DNA from: Thermoflexaceae bacterium
GTDB lineage: Bacteria; Chloroflexota; Dehalococcoidia; Tepidiformales; Tepidiformaceae
NCBI GenBank assembly: GCA_015075555.1
Contig: JABTUD010000001.1
Coordinates: 1,240,001 to 1,304,000, forward strand
Direction: 5' to 3'
DNA length: 64,000 bases
The notes under the pieces are model-generated. The model was not told where the DNA came from, did not search any database, and saw only the letters and a list, made by a program, of their open reading frames with translations. Positions 36,892 through 46,201 of this stretch are shown in pieces. The position numbers and the translations under genes are program-made. How positions within the stretch are numbered: position 1 is the stretch's first letter; the number at the start of each line of letters is the position of its first letter.

Positions 36892-38175
36892 TCAGCGCAC
36901 CCTGACCGGCCGTGCGAAGAGGATGACGCCGGCAGCGAGGTAGGTGAGCAGGGCAGTGACGGTGAAGGGCACGCTGTAGCCGCCCGTCTGGTCGTGGAGG
37001 AAGCCGACCCCGAACGGCCCTGCCCCGGCGCCGACCTGGCCGACCAGGTTCACCATCCCGAAGATAGCCCCGAACGAGACGAGCCCGAAGATCTCGCCGA
37101 CGAGCAGCGACTGCATCATGTAGACGTTGCCAATCGTGAAGCCGAAGACGAGCGTGATCGCCCAGGTGGCGGCGATGTTGCCGGTGTGGATGATGGCGAG
37201 GATGGCCGTGGCCTGGACAACAAAGAGGACGAAGGTGAGCAGGCGCTTGTCCACCGCGTCGGCGAACATGCCGACAATGAGTCGCGCGATGATGCTACCG
37301 CCAGCGGTGGCGCTGAGGGCCAGGGCCGCGGTGCTGCGCGAGCCGAGGCGATCTTCGAGGAACGAAATCTGGTGGAAGACGTAGCCCGTCTGGGAGGTGA
37401 AAACGAGCAGGAATGCGACCAGGATGCTCCAGTAGGCCACCGAGCGCCGGGCCTCTGCGTTGGTCCAACGGCGCATCTGGATGCTCTCGGCGTGTAGCGA
37501 GGCGGCTGATTCGGGTGCAGGGGGAGGGTTGCCATCCGGCTTGAGGCCCATGTCAGCGGGGTCCCACGCGACGACCAGCAGGATAACGGGCAGTGACACG
37601 CTGGCGACCAGGGCGCCCATGACGGGAGCAGCGAGCTCGATCCCCCCGATGTCTATCATCTTGCTGATCAGGGGGGAGAGGATGACGCCACCGAGGGAAA
37701 CGCCGGTGGACGAGATGCTCATGGCGCGCGCGCGGCGGCGAACGAACCACCGCGTCATGATGGCGTTCACCGCCACCGCGCTGGACATCCCGAAAGCTAC
37801 CGCGAGCACCACGTAGACGGCGTAGAGCTGCCACGCCTCCTCCACAAAGCCGATGGCGGAGGCGCTGACGCCATTGAGGATGGCGCCGGCGATCATGTAC
37901 TTCATGGGGCCAGAGCGGTCGATGCGTGGCCCGACAAACCCGGAAGTGAGGCCCGAAACGGTGAAATAGAGCCCGGTTGCGCCGCTGACGACGGTGGTCG
38001 ACCAGCCGTGCTCATCCTTTAGCGGTTTGAGGAAGACGGCCAGGCCGTAGTAGCCCACGCCCACGCCGACAAACATGAGCAGGCCGCAGGCCAGTGCTAT
38101 GTACCAGCCATAGAAGACGTTTGAGGGGAGGATGTGGGCGGCGGGGGGGATGCGGAGCGCGGAGCGTGAGGACAT
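36892..38175 (-). CDS. MFS transporter, OFA-like/monocarboxylate type
   Basis: A 427-residue carrier with 12 membrane spans. FYGWYIALACGLLMFVGVG at the N terminus, KDEHGWSTTVVSGA, DRSGPMKYM in the loop 2-3 region and a central cytoplasmic loop with a Pro/Glu-rich stretch are typical of the OFA/monocarboxylate branch. The substrate is probably an organic anion. The gene is alone, 105 bases from the cupredoxin gene. Confidence 0.85.
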   Translation of the reverse strand: MSSRSALRIPPAAHILPSNVFYGWYIALACGLLMFVGVGVGYYGLAVFLKPLKDEHGWSTTVVSGATGLYFTVSGLTSGFVGPRIDRSGPMKYMIAGAILNGVSASAIGFVEEAWQLYAVYVVLAVAFGMSSAVAVNAIMTRWFVRRRARAMSISSTGVSLGGVILSPLISKMIDIGGIELAAPVMGALVASVSLPVILLVVAWDPADMGLKPDGNPPPAPESAASLHAESIQMRRWTNAEARRSVAYWSILVAFLLVFTSQTGYVFHQISFLEDRLGSRSTAALALSATAGGSIIARLIVGMFADAVDKRLLTFVLFVVQATAILAIIHTGNIAATWAITLVFGFTIGNVYMMQSLLVGEIFGLVSFGAIFGMVNLVGQVGAGAGPFGVGFLHDQTGGYSVPFTVTALLTYLAAGVILFARPVRVR

Positions 38176-38271
38176 TGGCGGTAGTCTAATGGTTTGACTG
38201 TTGTTGGTCGTCCCGGCCGGCCGATGGCACGCGGGAGCGGAAGCGCGCTACGATTGTGACGCGAGACACGA

Positions 38272-39219
38272 ATGGCCGACCTCTCCATCTACCTCTTCTG
38301 GACGGGCCTTGCATTCGCGGGAATGGCGGTGCTCGTTTACGTGGCCTACGTGGCCAGCGCGACGCTTTCTCTGCGCCGGTATGCAGCGCAGACAGAGGCC
38401 GGCGCGGTGACGGTGACAGGCGCTTCGGGTACGCCAGGTGCGGGCGTGGGGCGGCTGGCGACGACGCTCACCGCATTGACCTCGGCCGCGCTCATGGGGG
38501 CGGTGGCAGCGCGCTGGGCGGCGGTGGAGCACCCGCCTCTTTCGAACCTCTACGAGTTCACGGTCGCGTTTGCGATGGCGATTGTGGTGGCCTACCTGGC
38601 CTTCGAGGCGGCGAGCGGACTGCGACGCGCCGGAGTGGTAGCGCTTCCGATTGTGGCCGCAATGCTGCTGATCGCGACGCGTTTCCCTTCGGAAGTCACC
38701 CCGCTTGTGCCGGCGCTGCAGAATGCCCGGCTGCTGACGCTGCACGTGACTGTGATCATGGCTTCGTATGCGGTGCTGACCGTAGCGTTCTGCGGCGCGG
38801 CGATCTACCTGGCGCAGGGCGGCGAGGGCCAGCGGCGTTTTGGCTGGCTCCCTGGTGCAGAGGCGGCCGGAGACCTCGCGCACCGGGCCGTGCTTGTGGG
38901 CTTCCCCCTGCTCGGGCTGGGGATTGCCCTCGGCGCGTGGTGGGCCAACGACGCATGGGGGCGCTACTGGGGCTGGGACCCGAAGGAAACCAGTGCGCTT
39001 GTCACGTGGCTGAGCATTGTGGCGTACTTCCATGCCCGGGCTGGGAGCGGGTCGGTGGCGGGGGCGCCGGGCATCCGCAAGCTGGTGCCAGAACGCGTGA
39101 GGAGGGGCTGGCGGCCAGACCCGATGTGGTGGCTTGTGGTGATGTGGGCGCTGGTGATGTTCACGTACTTCGGCGTGAACCTCTGGGTGAGCGGGCTGCA
39201 CTCGTACGCGGGCGTGTGA
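38272..39219 (+). CDS. CcsA/ResC-type cytochrome c assembly protein
   Basis: A 315-residue protein with about eight membrane spans. The tryptophan-rich WGRYWGWDPKETSALVTWL block (about residues 237-255) is the WWD heme-handling motif of the CcsA/CcmC superfamily, and conserved histidines lie in flanking helices (LHVTVIM, LHSYAG). It takes part in heme delivery to apocytochromes c, or could be a HemX-type protein; no CcsB/ResB or hemA gene is beside it. Its last 59 bases overlap the end of the GH38 gene on the other strand. Confidence 0.85.
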   Translation: MADLSIYLFWTGLAFAGMAVLVYVAYVASATLSLRRYAAQTEAGAVTVTGASGTPGAGVGRLATTLTALTSAALMGAVAARWAAVEHPPLSNLYEFTVAFAMAIVVAYLAFEAASGLRRAGVVALPIVAAMLLIATRFPSEVTPLVPALQNARLLTLHVTVIMASYAVLTVAFCGAAIYLAQGGEGQRRFGWLPGAEAAGDLAHRAVLVGFPLLGLGIALGAWWANDAWGRYWGWDPKETSALVTWLSIVAYFHARAGSGSVAGAPGIRKLVPERVRRGWRPDPMWWLVVMWALVMFTYFGVNLWVSGLHSYAGV

Positions 39220-42001
39220 CGGGCGCCCCCCGCGCGTCGAAGCGAAGGGTAGCGATCTGCCACGGGCGCAGCTCCACTTCCATCGTGCCGCTGCTCCTAG
39301 CCACCGCTTTGCCCGGCCGCTCTAGCAGGTCCGCCAGTCGCGCGCGGCCAGCGATGGCGGGCGCTTCGATGGCAGCTGCCACGTCGCTGCTGGCGCTGTT
39401 GTAGACCCGGACGATGGGCCGCCCATCGATGTCGCTGCGGTGCAGCGCCGACGGAGTCACCGATGGAGGCGAGACCCGCACCAGGTCAAGCGAACCCCTG
39501 CGCGACCCTTCGTGCCCGTTTGTGACCCACGCCAAGGGCGGACAGGCGAAGCTGTGCGCCATCGGCTGGATACCGGCATCGCGCCATGAACCGGCGTAGG
39601 TGGTGAGGGCGTAATCGAACACATGCTCGCCCTGCATCTGGCTATCTTCGGTCGCGATGGTAGGACCGGCGCCCCCGCGCCGCGAAACGAGGTCGGGCCG
39701 CGAAAGCCACCCCACACAGCGCAAGAGGGTGAGCGCATAGGCCTGGCGGCCACGCTCGTCCTTCACCACTTCGCCTTCCTGCAGGCCGCGGTTGAACACG
39801 GCCATACCCTGCCCACTGGACTCGAATGCCGCGAAGGTCTTCTGCGGGAAGGTGGTGGGCGGCAGCTCGGGGCTGACGCCGTTCCACGGCGGCGGCACAA
39901 GCGAGCGCTCGGCCACATGGAACTGGTTCTCCGTCCAGGCGCTGGCAACGGTGAAGGGCAACGGAAAGAGCGCCCGCAACCGGTGGTCGCTTGCCGAGTT
40001 GTTGACCGTCACATGGAAATCGATGCGCGGTAGCCCTTCCCAGAGCGTGACCGTCGTTTCGGCAACCACCAGTGCAATTTGCCTGCGCGTGCGCCGTGAG
40101 CGCTTTGCGTTGAGCCGTGCAGGCGCCTCTATCAGCGAGAGGTACCGCAACGAGGCGGAAACCCCATCTCCGCGGGTTTCCAGCAGCTCGCGGAGCGCCG
40201 GCTCCACCACCCCATCGGGGAGGATATCGGCGTTGTATTCGTCGCCTCGATCGCCCTCAGAAACGAGCGCGTTGACGTTACGGAGGCGATTGCCAGTGGC
40301 GCGGTCACGTACTTCGAGCCCGCCCCGGCGCAGGCGGACCTCGTAGAAGGCATTGGCGATCGCGCCGCCGGCCAGGGCAACACCGGCGTCGTCCGTGGCA
40401 GGTTCGCCGGTCCCCGGGCTTGCAGTCACGAGCCCCACCGCAGCCGAAGCGGGCAGCAAGGCGCGCAGTCTGCGGCGCGGGGAGGTGCGCACGGTAACTT
40501 CAGCGGTATCGGCAAGGTTGTTGGCCGCTATCTCACGCACCTCGTGGCGGACAGTGGCGTCGTCGACGACGTTGATGGCATCGCCAACAACCGTCTCGAC
40601 GCGCAGGTGGCGGCCCTCCAGCTCCCAGCGCATCTCCTCCACGGCGTGGACGTCGTAGCGACCCTCGCGGATGAAGTCGAGGTGGCGGCCAGCGCCGCGC
40701 GGCGAGACTTCCTCGTGCTGGAGCACTTCGCCAGGGATGACCGGGCCGAGCGCACAGGGGATCTCCTCGCCCGACGGCAGGCGGAGCGTGGCGCAATCCC
40801 ATTCGCCAGGGACCTCGCAATCGATCGCGGCCGCGGCGTGGGGCACCGGGCGCCAGACCGCAATTGCCCCGGCGCTGGGAACATGGAAACGCGTGACGAG
40901 GTGGGCGGCCGATTCGCGGGCCACCTGTTGGGCGAGCTGCTGGGCGCGGTCGTAGCGGGGGAACATCTCGCGATGCGTCTGGTCGACGCTGCACCCGCAG
41001 ATTGAGTCGTGCGGGGAGTTCTCGAGCAGGAGACGCCATGCCTGACGCAAGGCAGGAAGAGCGTCAGGCCCGCCGCTGACCCAGGAAAGGAGTTCGAGGG
41101 GCTCTGCGTAACGCTCAATTGCGGCCGAGACCTGGAAGTCGCGTTGCTTGATGTTGGTGCGGGCTGAAAGGACGCCCACAAGGACGTTTGACCGGTCGGG
41201 GGAGCGGAGCTCGCCCCGGTGAACGTGTTCGTCGAGGCCTGCGGCGAACATGGCGCGCTCATACTCGGCAAGCGTGGCCATGCGGATGTTGTAGCCCCGG
41301 CCCCGGGCGGCGGCGATGGTCTCGGGGACGCCGAACTCGGCGCGCGAATGGTCGGTGCCGTTCATGAGCAGGGCGGGCTCATCATCGCGGCGGTCACGCT
41401 CCTGGCGGCGGATTCGTTCGATGAAGTCGTCGCCGTTGGCCGGCAGGCGCCACCCGCTCGAATAGCTGTTCCGGAGGTAGAGGACGGGCAGCCGTGTGCC
41501 GTCCGGGGCCTCCCACCAGAAGCTCCAGCCGGGAACCGAATCGGGGACACCGCGCCAGAGGCAGGCGCTGGTCATGCCCAGCTGGTTCATGAGCTGGGGC
41601 ATCTGGGCGATGTGGCCGAACTGGTCGGCGCAGTGTCCGATGCGGAGCGAGCCGCCCAGTCTTTCGGCGAAGCGGATGCCTTTCTGGAAGCTGCGGATAT
41701 GCGATTCGCCGGAGGGGAGGAACTCGTCGGGCTGGACCCACCAGGGGCCGATAAGGACCCGTCCCGCCTCAATGAGGGCACGAAGGCGGCCTTCATTCTC
41801 GGGGCGCAGCTCCAGGTAATCGGCGATGACGATCGACTGGCCATCGAGGTTGAAGCAGCGGTACTCCGGGTGGGCTTCCATGTGCGCAATGAGCTCATCG
41901 ATCATCTGCACCAGGCGCCAGCGAAAGAGCTCATGGGGCTGGTACCACTCGCGGTCCCAGTGGGTATGGGGAACTACGAAAACGGTGCGAGCCACGGTCA
42001 A
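39161..42001 (-). CDS. GH38 alpha-mannosidase
   Basis: A 946-residue glycoside hydrolase. The N-terminal VPHTHWDREWY gives the His-x-His-x-x-Asp zinc site; GHCADQFGHIAQMPQL carries the catalytic nucleophile Asp (about residue 125); NSPHDSICGCSVDQTH holds the later zinc-binding His. The middle helical bundle and the C-terminal beta domains (from about 480) complete the family plan. It trims alpha-linked mannose from glycans; no signal peptide is seen, so it works inside the cell. The end overlaps ccsA tail to tail by 59 bases, adding about 20 residues (Arg/Ser/Pro-rich) that are not family-like. Confidence 0.92.
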   Translation of the reverse strand: MTVARTVFVVPHTHWDREWYQPHELFRWRLVQMIDELIAHMEAHPEYRCFNLDGQSIVIADYLELRPENEGRLRALIEAGRVLIGPWWVQPDEFLPSGESHIRSFQKGIRFAERLGGSLRIGHCADQFGHIAQMPQLMNQLGMTSACLWRGVPDSVPGWSFWWEAPDGTRLPVLYLRNSYSSGWRLPANGDDFIERIRRQERDRRDDEPALLMNGTDHSRAEFGVPETIAAARGRGYNIRMATLAEYERAMFAAGLDEHVHRGELRSPDRSNVLVGVLSARTNIKQRDFQVSAAIERYAEPLELLSWVSGGPDALPALRQAWRLLLENSPHDSICGCSVDQTHREMFPRYDRAQQLAQQVARESAAHLVTRFHVPSAGAIAVWRPVPHAAAAIDCEVPGEWDCATLRLPSGEEIPCALGPVIPGEVLQHEEVSPRGAGRHLDFIREGRYDVHAVEEMRWELEGRHLRVETVVGDAINVVDDATVRHEVREIAANNLADTAEVTVRTSPRRRLRALLPASAAVGLVTASPGTGEPATDDAGVALAGGAIANAFYEVRLRRGGLEVRDRATGNRLRNVNALVSEGDRGDEYNADILPDGVVEPALRELLETRGDGVSASLRYLSLIEAPARLNAKRSRRTRRQIALVVAETTVTLWEGLPRIDFHVTVNNSASDHRLRALFPLPFTVASAWTENQFHVAERSLVPPPWNGVSPELPPTTFPQKTFAAFESSGQGMAVFNRGLQEGEVVKDERGRQAYALTLLRCVGWLSRPDLVSRRGGAGPTIATEDSQMQGEHVFDYALTTYAGSWRDAGIQPMAHSFACPPLAWVTNGHEGSRRGSLDLVRVSPPSVTPSALHRSDIDGRPIVRVYNSASSDVAAAIEAPAIAGRARLADLLERPGKAVARSSGTMEVELRPWQIATLRFDARGAPVTRPRTSAARSPRGSRRST

Positions 42002-42114
42002 CCCCCGGGGCAGAGTAGGCCAATGCTAATGGCCGGTGGTGTTCGGCGCAGTGGGCCGCAGGCTCGCGGCTAGGGCAGCGCACAGATACTTCGCGCAAGG
42101 CTTACAATTGCGCG

Positions 42115-43401
42115 ATGCCACCGGGGTCCTTCTTTGAGCGGCACGAATCGGTACGCTCGCTTGCGCATCGCGACTTCCGCATGTTGCTGGCGGGGGCCAC
42201 GCTGACGGGCCTGGTGATGCCGATCCAGTTCCTGACGCAGGTCTTCTGGGTACAGGAGGAGTATCCGGAGCGGTCGGTCCTTTACGTCGGGCTGATCGCA
42301 GTGAGCCGGGGTTCGGCGATGCTCATCTTCAGCCTCATTGGCGGCGCCATTGCCGACCGCTTCGAGCGCCGCCGGGTGCTGCTCGCCTGCGCCGCGACGG
42401 CGTGCGGCCTGAGCGGGCTGGTATCGGCGCTGATGCTCTACAACCCTTTCGGCCAGGCGGCGATGGCGGCGTTGCTCTGCCTCACGTTCCTGGCCGCGGC
42501 CGCAATGGCAATCGACGTACCCGCGCGCACGGCATCCATCCCCGCGGTTGTAGGCATGGAGGACATGGGGAACGCGATCAGCCTGAACATGGTGGCCCAG
42601 CAGCTGACGATCCCGCTTTCGCTGCCGCTGGTGGGCTTTCTCAACAGCATCCTTGAACCGGGCCAGGTGTATGCGGGAACGCTGCTGGCGTGGGCGGCAA
42701 TTCTGCCCTTGCTGGCCGCGCTCCAGTTCCGGAGCGTGGGAAGCGCGAACCGGGCGCTTTCGATGCTGGGCAATATCCGCGAAGGGCTGGCCTACACACG
42801 ACGCGACGCCGCGATCTTCGGCGTGATCGCGATGGTGCTCGCGCTCCAGGTGGTGGGTATGCCGGGCCCGGCCACGCTCGGCCCGCTCTGGATGACGGAG
42901 GTGCTGGGCCTGAGCCGCAGCGAATTCGGGCTCATGGCCATGACCTGGGGCATCGGCGCGTTTGTGGGGTCTTTCTTCTTCGCCCGCCAGCAGGGGTTGG
43001 GCCGCCGGGGATCGAGCCTCTGCGTGATGACACTTGTCTTCGCGGTGAGCGCCATCGTGTTCGGCCATTCGCGCTTCATTCCGCTCACGGCTGCGGCGAA
43101 CTTCACGCTCGGATTCGCACAGGTAGGGGCGATGGTCACGGCGGCGACCGTGGTGCAGCACCTTGTCCGCGATGAGATGCGCGGCCGGGTGATGGGCCTG
43201 TTCCCGCTTGCAATGGGAATGGCGATGCTGAACGCTGGTCCGGTGAGCGCGGTGGGCCAGGCGCTGGGCCTGGAGGTAGTGGTGCCGGCGCTTGGTTGGG
43301 CCCTGCTCGGGATTGCGCTGCTCATTACGTTCGGCCTGCCGGAACTGCGGCGGGCCCACCCGGCGATATTGAACAGGGCGCCGGGCTCGCAGCCGGCATG
43401 A
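42115..43401 (+). CDS. MFS transporter, EntS-like
   Basis: A 428-residue carrier with 12 spans. SLAHRDFRMLLAGATLTGL at the N terminus and GGAIADRFERRRVLLAC (loop 2-3) are typical of the enterobactin-exporter-like (MFS_3) group of drug and siderophore exporters. The ATG at 42115 is used. It is divergent from the mannosidase gene, with 113 bases between; the coaX gene follows 83 bases later. Confidence 0.86.
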   Translation: MPPGSFFERHESVRSLAHRDFRMLLAGATLTGLVMPIQFLTQVFWVQEEYPERSVLYVGLIAVSRGSAMLIFSLIGGAIADRFERRRVLLACAATACGLSGLVSALMLYNPFGQAAMAALLCLTFLAAAAMAIDVPARTASIPAVVGMEDMGNAISLNMVAQQLTIPLSLPLVGFLNSILEPGQVYAGTLLAWAAILPLLAALQFRSVGSANRALSMLGNIREGLAYTRRDAAIFGVIAMVLALQVVGMPGPATLGPLWMTEVLGLSRSEFGLMAMTWGIGAFVGSFFFARQQGLGRRGSSLCVMTLVFAVSAIVFGHSRFIPLTAAANFTLGFAQVGAMVTAATVVQHLVRDEMRGRVMGLFPLAMGMAMLNAGPVSAVGQALGLEVVVPALGWALLGIALLITFGLPELRRAHPAILNRAPGSQPA

Positions 43402-43484
43402 GGCTACCTGCGACCGGCGTTTTCCATGTACTCTTAGGCGCGGCACGGGGACCGGCCGAACGGCCCTGAAGCCGGTGGTGTCTC

Positions 43485-44258
43485 ATGCTCCTGGCCCTGG
43501 ATATCGGGAACACGTCCATTCACATTGGCCTTCTTGAAGGGTCTCAGCTGCAGGCGACGTGGCGCATCGGCGTCGAAGCGGAAAAGTTGCCCGATGAGTA
43601 CGGGGTGCTCCTGATGAGCCTGCTGTCGACGCGCGGCAATTCTGCGGCCGATATCGATGCCTGCATCATCGGCTGCGACGTTCCGCCGTTGATCCCGACT
43701 TTCGAGTCGGTGGCGCGCCGCTTCTTCGGCGTCGAGCCGATGGTCGTGGGCCACGGGCTTCGCACGGGCATCCGCATCCTCTACGACAACCCGAAGCAGC
43801 TCGGCGCCGACCGGATCATCGATGCAGTCGCGGCCACCCGCCTCTACGGCACGCCCGTGATTGTCGTCGACTTTGGGACGGCGACAGTATTTGACGCGGT
43901 TAACGAAGCGGGCGACTATCTCGGCGGGGCCATCGCCCCCGGCATAGGCATCGCCTCGGAAGCGCTCTTCAGCCGGGCGGCAATGCTCTACAGGGTGCAG
44001 CTGGAGCGCCCTCCTTCCGCAATCGGCAAGAACACCATCCACGCCATGCAGTCGGGCATCCTCTTCGGGTACGTTGGCCTGGTCGAGGGAGTTGTGAACC
44101 GGTTCAAGCAGGAGCTGGGAGGGAATCCGAAGGTCGTAGGCACTGGTGGTTGGGCACGGCAGATCGCCAGCGAGACGTCCTGCATCGACATCGTTGACAG
44201 CGACCTGACGCTGACCGGGTTGCGGCTCATCTACGAGATGAACCGTAACCCGGCCTGA
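43485..44258 (+). CDS. coaX: Type III pantothenate kinase
   Basis: First step of CoA synthesis: phosphorylates pantothenate with a wide nucleotide tolerance. A 257-residue ASKHA-fold protein. DIGNTSIHIGL at residues 5-15 is the phosphate loop, LGADRIIDAVAA (about 106) the family signature, VDFGTATVFDAV (about 129) the second phosphate motif and LGGAIAPGI follows. It precedes coaBC by 10 bases, so the first three CoA steps are encoded together. Confidence 0.95.
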   Translation: MLLALDIGNTSIHIGLLEGSQLQATWRIGVEAEKLPDEYGVLLMSLLSTRGNSAADIDACIIGCDVPPLIPTFESVARRFFGVEPMVVGHGLRTGIRILYDNPKQLGADRIIDAVAATRLYGTPVIVVDFGTATVFDAVNEAGDYLGGAIAPGIGIASEALFSRAAMLYRVQLERPPSAIGKNTIHAMQSGILFGYVGLVEGVVNRFKQELGGNPKVVGTGGWARQIASETSCIDIVDSDLTLTGLRLIYEMNRNPA

Positions 44259-44268
44259 GGGAAAGGCG

Positions 44269-45492
44269 ATGACCGGCCCGGGATACACGTCTTCGCGCCG
44301 CACGCTTCCCCTGGAAGGGCGTCGCGTAGCTCTCGGCGTGACGGGCAGCATCGCTGCCTACAAGGCCGCCGACCTCGCATCAAAGCTAACGCAGGCGGGG
44401 GCGATGGTTGAGGTGGTGATGACGGCCGCAGCGGCCCGATTCGTGACGCCGCTCACGTTCCAGTCGCTCACGCGGGCGGCTGTCATCGATGACATGTTCG
44501 CGGCGAGCGAGCCCGAAGCACACGTGGAGGTGGCGCGGCGAGCCGAAGCCTTTGTGATCGCGCCGGCGACAGCAGATTGTCTTGCGAACCTGGCCCAGGG
44601 CATGACGCCCGACATGGTCACGCTCACCGCTCTTGCGACCACAGCCCCCGTGCTCGTTGCGCCGGCGATGGACGGCCAGATGTGGGAGCACCCGGCCACA
44701 CAGGCCAACGTGGCAACGCTGCGCGCCCGTGGCGTGTGCTTCGTTGGCCCCATGCCCGGGCGGCTGGCCTCGGGGCGGATGGGCGCCGGGCGCATGGCCG
44801 AAGTGCCCCAGGTCACCGGTGCGCTGCGCCAGCTGCTCGGACGCGACGGCGACTTTGCCGGGAGGCACGTGGTGGTGAGCGCGGGAGGAACGCAGGAGCC
44901 GATCGACCCTGTGCGATTTGTGGGGAACCGTTCGACCGGGAAGATGGGCTTCGCCGTTGCGGAGGCAGCGCGGGACCGGGGCGCGCGCGTCACCATCGTG
45001 ACCGGCCCGGTGGCCCTGGAGACTCCTTTCGGCTGCGAGCGCGTGAACGTGGGCACAGTGGCGGAGATGCTGGCCGCACTGGAGGCCGCGACGAGCGATG
45101 CCGACGCCCTGGTGATGGCGGCTGCGCCTGCCGACTTCCGCCCTGCCAGCCCCGCCGGCCAGAAGATAAAGAAGACGCCAGGGCAGGAAACACTGGATCT
45201 CAGCCTGGCAAAGACACCCGATATTCTCGCAACGCTCCCGGGTGGGGGCGTGAGGGTCGGTTTTGCCGCCGAGACCCACGACCTCGCCGGGCACGCCGTG
45301 GAGAAGCTGCGCGCAAAGCGGCTCGACTTCATTGTCGCGAACGACGTCACTGCCGCCGGCAGCGGATTCGGAACGGAGACGAACCAGGTGACGGTCTTCC
45401 ACCGGGACGGACGGGTCGAAGAGCTGCCACTGATGTCAAAGTACGCTGTCGCGCACGCGATCCTGGACCGGGTCCTGCGGTCGGCGGGGTAG
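44269..45492 (+). CDS. coaBC: Bifunctional phosphopantothenoylcysteine synthetase/decarboxylase
   Basis: A 407-residue fusion for CoA synthesis. The N-terminal flavin (CoaC) half has GVTGSIAAYKAADLAS, a PATADCLANLAQG motif and the PAMDGQMWEHPATQANV segment with the active His-type loop; the C-terminal CoaB half starts near residue 200 with VVVSAGGTQEPIDPVRFVGNRSTGKMG and ends with KRLDFIVANDV. It joins cysteine to 4'-phosphopantothenate and then decarboxylates it. Transcribed behind coaX, with nadD 67 bases on. Confidence 0.95.
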   Translation: MTGPGYTSSRRTLPLEGRRVALGVTGSIAAYKAADLASKLTQAGAMVEVVMTAAAARFVTPLTFQSLTRAAVIDDMFAASEPEAHVEVARRAEAFVIAPATADCLANLAQGMTPDMVTLTALATTAPVLVAPAMDGQMWEHPATQANVATLRARGVCFVGPMPGRLASGRMGAGRMAEVPQVTGALRQLLGRDGDFAGRHVVVSAGGTQEPIDPVRFVGNRSTGKMGFAVAEAARDRGARVTIVTGPVALETPFGCERVNVGTVAEMLAALEAATSDADALVMAAAPADFRPASPAGQKIKKTPGQETLDLSLAKTPDILATLPGGGVRVGFAAETHDLAGHAVEKLRAKRLDFIVANDVTAAGSGFGTETNQVTVFHRDGRVEELPLMSKYAVAHAILDRVLRSAG

Positions 45493-45559
45493 GCGCGGAA
45501 CGCCACCGGCCCTCCCGGCGGCGGAAGGGAGTTGCTGCGCCATCGGTTAGACTGCCGCT

Positions 45560-46153
45560 ATGAGCGCTCCACTTGTGGTTTTCGGCGGGACGTTCGACCC
45601 CCCGCACATCGGCCACCTGCTGGCGGCCGAGTGCGCGCGCTGGCAGGCAGGGGCACGCGAGGTGCGGTTCATCCCGGCGGGCGACCCGTACCGGAAGGCC
45701 GCGCGGGAGGTCTCGCCGGCCGAAGACCGGCTGGCCATGACCCGCCTTGCCATCCTCCACAACGACGCTCTTACGGTTGATGACCGCGAGGTGCTGAGAC
45801 GTGGGCCGAGCTATACGGCCGACACGCTGGCGGAGTACCACGCCGAAGGCGAGCAGAACCTGGTCTTCGTGATTGGGATAGACGCGCTGGCCGACATGCC
45901 CAACTGGAAGTTGCCTGCCCGCATCGGCGAGCTGGCCCGGCTGCTGGTCGCGCTCAAGGGGGAGGACGCCTCGGCGATCGCGCCGCTGGCACGGGCAGCC
46001 GGGCTGGCGAGAATCCCGGAGCCGCTCGACATGCCCGCCCTGGGAATCAGCGGCACGCTCATCCGGGGACGCGTCCGGGCCGGGAAGCCGATCCGGTACC
46101 TGGTTTCGCCTGCGGTGGCGGGGTATATCGAAGAACACGGGCTCTACCGGTGA
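45560..46153 (+). CDS. nadD: Nicotinate-nucleotide adenylyltransferase
   Basis: Adenylates nicotinate mononucleotide in NAD synthesis. A 197-residue nucleotidyltransferase: FGGTFDPPHIGHLLAAE carries the (T/H)xGH motif, FIPAGDPYRK binds the nucleotide, VIGIDALADMPNW and the late LGISGTLIRGRV (ISxTxxR type) complete the family. Placed after coaBC in a cofactor-synthesis group. The ATG at 45560 is well defined. Confidence 0.94.
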   Translation: MSAPLVVFGGTFDPPHIGHLLAAECARWQAGAREVRFIPAGDPYRKAAREVSPAEDRLAMTRLAILHNDALTVDDREVLRRGPSYTADTLAEYHAEGEQNLVFVIGIDALADMPNWKLPARIGELARLLVALKGEDASAIAPLARAAGLARIPEPLDMPALGISGTLIRGRVRAGKPIRYLVSPAVAGYIEEHGLYR

Positions 46154-46201
46154 TGCTGGTGGCTTCCTCTTCACCCCAACTTCCCCTGTACAGTGCCGCC
46201 G

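Noticed and set aside
42070-43446. A 458-codon antisense frame over the EntS-like carrier
   Set aside because: Arg/His-rich, no domain, fully explained by the real gene.
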